DNA from: Fimbriimonadales bacterium | GTDB taxonomy: Bacteria; Armatimonadota; Fimbriimonadia; Fimbriimonadales; ATM1 | Direction of reading: 5' to 3' | Length of the DNA: 7,747 nucleotides | NCBI GenBank assembly: GCA_025922995.1 | Contig: JAICGT010000049.1 | Coordinates: 1 to 7,747, forward strand | Part shown: piece by piece, positions 5,628 to 7,747 of the stretch | How positions within the stretch are numbered: the stretch's first letter is position 1 | How the letters are laid out: the number at the start of each line of letters is the position of its first letter | Translations under genes and position numbers: made by a program | The notes under the pieces: model-generated | The model's input: the letters and a program-made list of their open reading frames with translations, nothing else | The model's database searches: none | What the model was told of the DNA's origin: nothing

Positions 5628-6596
5628 ATGAACATGGTTTACAAGATTCGATTGGTGCCGCGGATGATGGTGGCGGTGGTTCTCGGTGTGGCGGCTGGGC
5701 GGGCGCCCGCGCAGTTGTATTTCAACGACCTTTTCATCCCGACTTTGGAAACGGGGCATATCAACCGCGTCGAAACCAATGGCACGGGGCATATGGAGCT
5801 GGTGAACACCGGCGGTGGCGTTCGAGGTTTAGACATTGATTTCCAAGCAGGAAAAATGTACTGGGCCGATGTGAATGAACTGAAGATCCGGCGAGCAAAC
5901 CTCGATGGCACCGGCCAAGAGGACCTGATCGACCTGCCAGGCGGCAAGGAACCCGCGTTCCCATCGGCAGTTGCCGTGTATAGCCCGGGCGGGAAGCTTT
6001 ACTGGGGAGACCAAACTTTGAACACGCTTAACCGCGCCAACCTCGACGGCTCCGGTCAAGAGGTATTGCTATCGACGCCGTTCCATCGGGGCCTTGCCAT
6101 CGACGCGGTCAACGGCAAGGTCTATTGGAGCACGTCGACCAGCCAATTCAAGGGCGAGATTTTGCGCGCGAATCTGGACGGAACTGGCCAAGAGGTAGTC
6201 GTGACTAGCAACGACCCGGAGTTCAAGCCTAACAAGCTTGCACTGGATATCGCCGGCGGGAAGCTCTATTGGACGGACTATGTGGTCGACATCGTGCGGC
6301 GGGCAAACATCGACGGGTCGGGAATACAAAACCTGTATGTGCCGCCGTTTAACCGAAACCCGCAGGCCATTGCGCTTGACCTGCAAGCAGGCCGCATTTT
6401 TTGGGGCCAGGACCTGTTCATCAAGGAGCACGACGGCAAGATCATGACTATGGGCTTGGATGGATCGAACCCTCAAGACCTGATAGGCGGATTCGGGCAC
6501 GTGACGGAGATCGTGGTCGTGCCTGTGCCGGAGCCTGCGGCCTTCGTCGTCCTTGGCGCGGGTTTGCTCGGATTGCTCTTACGTCGCCGAGCGTAA
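5628..6596 (+). CDS. Secreted YWTD (LDL-receptor class B) beta-propeller protein with PEP-CTERM sorting signal
   Basis: A 322-residue exported protein. Residues 1-29 are a signal peptide (positively charged start, hydrophobic MMVAVVLGVAAG, APAQ end). Then come repeats of about 45 residues carrying the YWTD-propeller signature: MYWAD (77-81), LYWGD (124-128), VYWST (165-169), LYWTD (213-217) and IFWGQ (257-261). Each is followed by a variant of RANLDGTGQE, here at about 89-98, 136-145, 180-189, 226-234 and 275-283. With the N-terminal strands around HINRVETNGTG this suggests a six-bladed propeller, a fold used for protein binding. The C-terminus VPEP (300-303), hydrophobic segment (304-318) and RRR (319-321) form a PEP-CTERM signal, recognised by exosortase for processing and surface or matrix placement. 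Start is 5628 or 5634. The stop codon is supplied by an inserted repeat. The partner is unknown. Confidence 0.93.
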   Translation: MNMVYKIRLVPRMMVAVVLGVAAGRAPAQLYFNDLFIPTLETGHINRVETNGTGHMELVNTGGGVRGLDIDFQAGKMYWADVNELKIRRANLDGTGQEDLIDLPGGKEPAFPSAVAVYSPGGKLYWGDQTLNTLNRANLDGSGQEVLLSTPFHRGLAIDAVNGKVYWSTSTSQFKGEILRANLDGTGQEVVVTSNDPEFKPNKLALDIAGGKLYWTDYVVDIVRRANIDGSGIQNLYVPPFNRNPQAIALDLQAGRIFWGQDLFIKEHDGKIMTMGLDGSNPQDLIGGFGHVTEIVVVPVPEPAAFVVLGAGLLGLLLRRRA

Positions 6597-6648
6597 TTTC
6601 GGCTTCCAGCCGATCTCCTGGTCCCCTCTCCCGCCGTTCCGACACTCA
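6591..6648. repeat. REP-like hairpin repeat, copy 2, supplying the stop codon of the PEP-CTERM gene
   Basis: The core CGGCTTCCAGCCGAT is at 6600-6614, and the upstream GCGTAATTT is shared with copy 1 (24 identical bases). The TAA at 6594-6596 within this shared segment is the stop of the PEP-CTERM gene, immediately after its RRR tail and one further Ala codon. Downstream the copy resembles copy 3 (CTCC-GG followed by a C-rich segment and a GACAC/AACAC element), so the element may be about 55 bases long. The right edge is approximate. Confidence 0.8.
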
Positions 6649-6698
6649 GTCACCACAACCGAACACGGCGGGGGAGGCTGGAGGGGGCATCCTAAGCA

Positions 6699-6750
6699 CG
6701 GCTTCCAGCCGATCTCCCGGCACCTTCCCCGCAGATCGAAACACCGCGAG
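6699..6750. repeat. REP-like hairpin repeat, copy 3
   Basis: The core CGGCTTCCAGCCGAT is at 6699-6713, in the same orientation as the other two and 99 bases after copy 2. It lacks the GCGTAATTT left part (preceded by CCTAAGCA), so the stem here is 5 bp (CGGCT/AGCCG). The following C-rich part is similar to copy 2. The right edge is approximate. Confidence 0.75.
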
Positions 6751-6761
6751 TGCCGAGATAC

Positions 6762-6811
6762 GTCCGTGCAAGTCCGTGTCTGTCCGTGTAAATCCATACC
6801 CGTCCGTATAA
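6762..6811. repeat. Five-unit tandem repeat with a 10-bp period
   Basis: Units begin at 6762, 6772, 6782, 6792 and 6802: GTCCGTGCAA, GTCCGTGTCT, GTCCGTGTAA, ATCCATACCC and GTCCGTATAA. The first seven bases are the conserved part and the last three vary. It directly follows hairpin copy 3 and ends in an AT-rich stretch. The exact 10-bp spacing puts every unit on the same DNA face. Similar GTCCGTG arrays occur in intergenic DNA of several bacterial phyla, from memory; function unknown. Confidence 0.8.
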
Positions 6812-7048
6812 ATTAAACGAAATCGGTTTACCTTTGCCGTTCTCGTGACTATATATAGATGGTGAATCAAATCCTCGACCAGGTCGACTTCGCTTGCATC
6901 GAGTGGCGGTTGGTCTCGCTCACATCGAGTCCGGCGTTAGGTGCTACTCATTTGTTAAGGTGGAAAAAAGTGACGAAGTTTAAAACTCAAAATGACATGA
7001 ATCGATGAATCCTGCCTCAAATCGGTCCGATACGTTCCACAATAGGAC

Positions 7049-7465
7049 GTGCCCGGAGCCACGAAAACCCGCATCCTCGCCGCCTTTGCCCTGCCGGCGG
7101 CGACCGTCGCGGTATGGTATCTGGCGACGCACAAGCCGGTCGAGGGGGGACTGTTTCCGCCGTGCCTGTTTCATCTGGCGACCGGGCTGCACTGCCCCGG
7201 CTGCGGGGGGACGAGGGCAGCTCACCTGGCGCTCAGCGGCGACTTTCTGGGCGCGCTGCGGCAGAACGCGTTTTTTCTCGCGTTGATGCCGCTTGTGGCG
7301 ATCTATCTTTTCACGCTGACCCGCTACGCCGCAACGGGAACCTGGAGCGCGCCGAAGATATCGGGCAAGAAGGCGACGGCAATCATCGCCGTGCTCGTCA
7401 TCGGATTCGCGATTTTGAGAAACCTGCCTGGCCTGGAGTTCATGGCTCCGACGCCGTTGCCCTGA
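7049..7465 (+). CDS. DUF2752 family integral membrane protein
   Basis: A 138-residue protein of the DUF2752 family, small bacterial inner-membrane proteins of unknown function. The hallmark segment PPCLFHLATGLHCPGCGGTR (37-56), with Cys39, Cys49 and Cys52, is intact. It is followed by the usual GDFLGALRQNAFF (64-76), a membrane helix (about 74-91), a basic loop (92-108), another helix (about 109-123) and the typical ending RNLPGLEFMAP (124-134). A first helix spans about 9-26. The CPGCGG cysteines suggest metal or redox chemistry at the membrane surface, but nothing is proven for the family. The start is a GTG at 7049; AGGA lies only one base upstream, so initiation is poorly defined, though no upstream in-frame ATG improves it. 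The gene converges on the CPBP protease gene with a single base between the two stop codons. Confidence 0.88.
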   Translation: MPGATKTRILAAFALPAATVAVWYLATHKPVEGGLFPPCLFHLATGLHCPGCGGTRAAHLALSGDFLGALRQNAFFLALMPLVAIYLFTLTRYAATGTWSAPKISGKKATAIIAVLVIGFAILRNLPGLEFMAPTPLP

Positions 7466-7466
7466 G

Positions 7467-7747
7467 CTACCAGAAAACCCAGTCGCGCTGGGTGACGACC
7501 CATATGCCCAGCGCGAGGTTTGTAACGAGGTGAACTACGATGCAGGCAAAAAGGCTTTCTGTGTATTTCAGCCACAACGAAATCGCGAGGCCGAAGATCA
7601 CCGCCGGCAGCCACTCGGGATGGGAAAACCCGAAAATCGCAGAGCCGATGAGAAGCGCGCTCGTGGAAAACTCACCGACTTTCAGCGACAGGAAATCGGG
7701 CTTCGTGATAAACCGCAACAGGAACGAACGCCAAAAAATCTCTTCCA
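7467..7747 (-). CDS. CPBP-family intramembrane protease, exosortase-associated type (N-terminus cut by window edge)
   Basis: The last 92 codons of a CPBP (CAAX protease/bacteriocin-processing, PF02517) membrane protein. The frame is open to the right edge, so the gene starts outside the window. The three catalytic motifs are all visible: EEIFWR (residues 1-6 of the visible part, the EExxxR motif), FGFSH (38-42, FxxxH) and HLVTN (72-76, HxxxN), set in hydrophobic helices. These proteins are glutamate intramembrane peptidases. The EE-FWRSFLLR start, the PDF segment after it and the short ending (WVFW, then stop) resemble the CAAX-protease-related family found in exosortase/PEP-CTERM genomes (TIGR03008, from memory). 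A PEP-CTERM protein lies nearby. The exosortase gene itself may lie to the right. Start-like TTG at 7718 is internal and not real. Family call is strong; the exosortase subtype is less certain. Confidence 0.9.
   Translation of the reverse strand, partial: EEIFWRSFLLRFITKPDFLSLKVGEFSTSALLIGSAIFGFSHPEWLPAVIFGLAISLWLKYTESLFACIVVHLVTNLALGIWVVTQRDWVFW

Larger units (their letters stand above)
6597..7048. other. Repeat-bearing and AT-rich intergenic region
   Basis: About 450 bases without a convincing gene. The first half holds hairpin copies 2 and 3, a G-rich stretch (6667-6687) and the 10-bp tandem repeat. The second half (about 6812-7048) is AT-richer, with an ATATATA stretch (6850-6856), an odd palindrome TCGACC-A-GGTCGA (6875-6887) and a direct repeat CATCGAGT (6898-6905 and 6923-6930). 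A 49-codon open frame at 6859-7008 has an ATG but no ribosome site or family resemblance. I see no tRNA or clear terminator here. Confidence 0.6.

Noticed and set aside
6667..6687. G-rich stretch as a G-quadruplex
   Set aside because: Only two long G runs separated by GG pairs; at best a weak two-layer structure.
6762..6811. CRISPR array
   Set aside because: Units are 10 bp with three variable bases, far too short for repeats and spacers, and no cas gene is present.
6859..7008. 49-codon open frame starting ATG in the AT-rich intergenic region
   Set aside because: No ribosome binding site and no recognised sequence; length is within chance expectation.

Overview
The window reads as an ordinary chromosomal segment of a moderately GC-rich, Gram-negative-type bacterium. 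Three things point to a lineage with the exosortase/PEP-CTERM sorting system: a PEP-CTERM protein, a CPBP protease resembling the exosortase-associated type, and REP-like interspersed hairpins. Armatimonadota (for example Fimbriimonadia) would fit, and Verrucomicrobiota or Planctomycetota are alternatives. This is an inference from style and gene content, not a phylogenetic result.

Layout. (1) Positions 1-911, minus strand: most of a primary RpoD/SigA-type sigma-70 factor, cut at the left edge just after the region 4.2 helix-turn-helix. Its upstream region (912-1293) holds a TTGACA-N17-TACTGT promoter and, further upstream, a perfect 9-bp inverted repeat of the form TGTGA-N6-TCACA (Crp/Fnr-type operator) with a perfect extended -10 inside it. 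(2) 1294-1891, plus strand: a DUF433/DUF5615 gene pair of the VapBC-like toxin-antitoxin type, apparently started from a TATAAT box so close to the ATG that the mRNA would be leaderless. (3) 1930-3590, minus strand: a two-gene operon of a MarR-family regulator with an unusual five-cysteine C-terminal tail, overlapping a cysteine desulfurase. The pairing suggests, but does not prove, a regulator that senses Fe-S or sulfur status.

(4) 3674-5417, plus strand: a zinc-ribbon plus CD225/dispanin-like membrane protein, followed 40 bases later by an unrecognised single-pass membrane-anchored protein with a DPxTG C-terminal motif. (5) 5418-6812: a secreted YWTD/LDL-receptor class B propeller with a PEP-CTERM tail, bracketed by two direct copies of a hairpin-forming repeat. 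The second copy supplies the gene's stop codon. A third copy and a short array of 10-bp direct repeats follow. (6) 7049-7747: a DUF2752 membrane protein on the plus strand, convergent (one base between stop codons) with the C-terminal part of a CPBP intramembrane protease on the minus strand, cut by the right edge.

I see no rRNA, tRNA, CRISPR array, transposase or phage gene. Most genes are recognisable families. The least ordinary features are the Cys-tailed MarR/desulfurase operon, the Crp-like palindrome upstream of the housekeeping sigma gene, and the repeat family around the PEP-CTERM gene.
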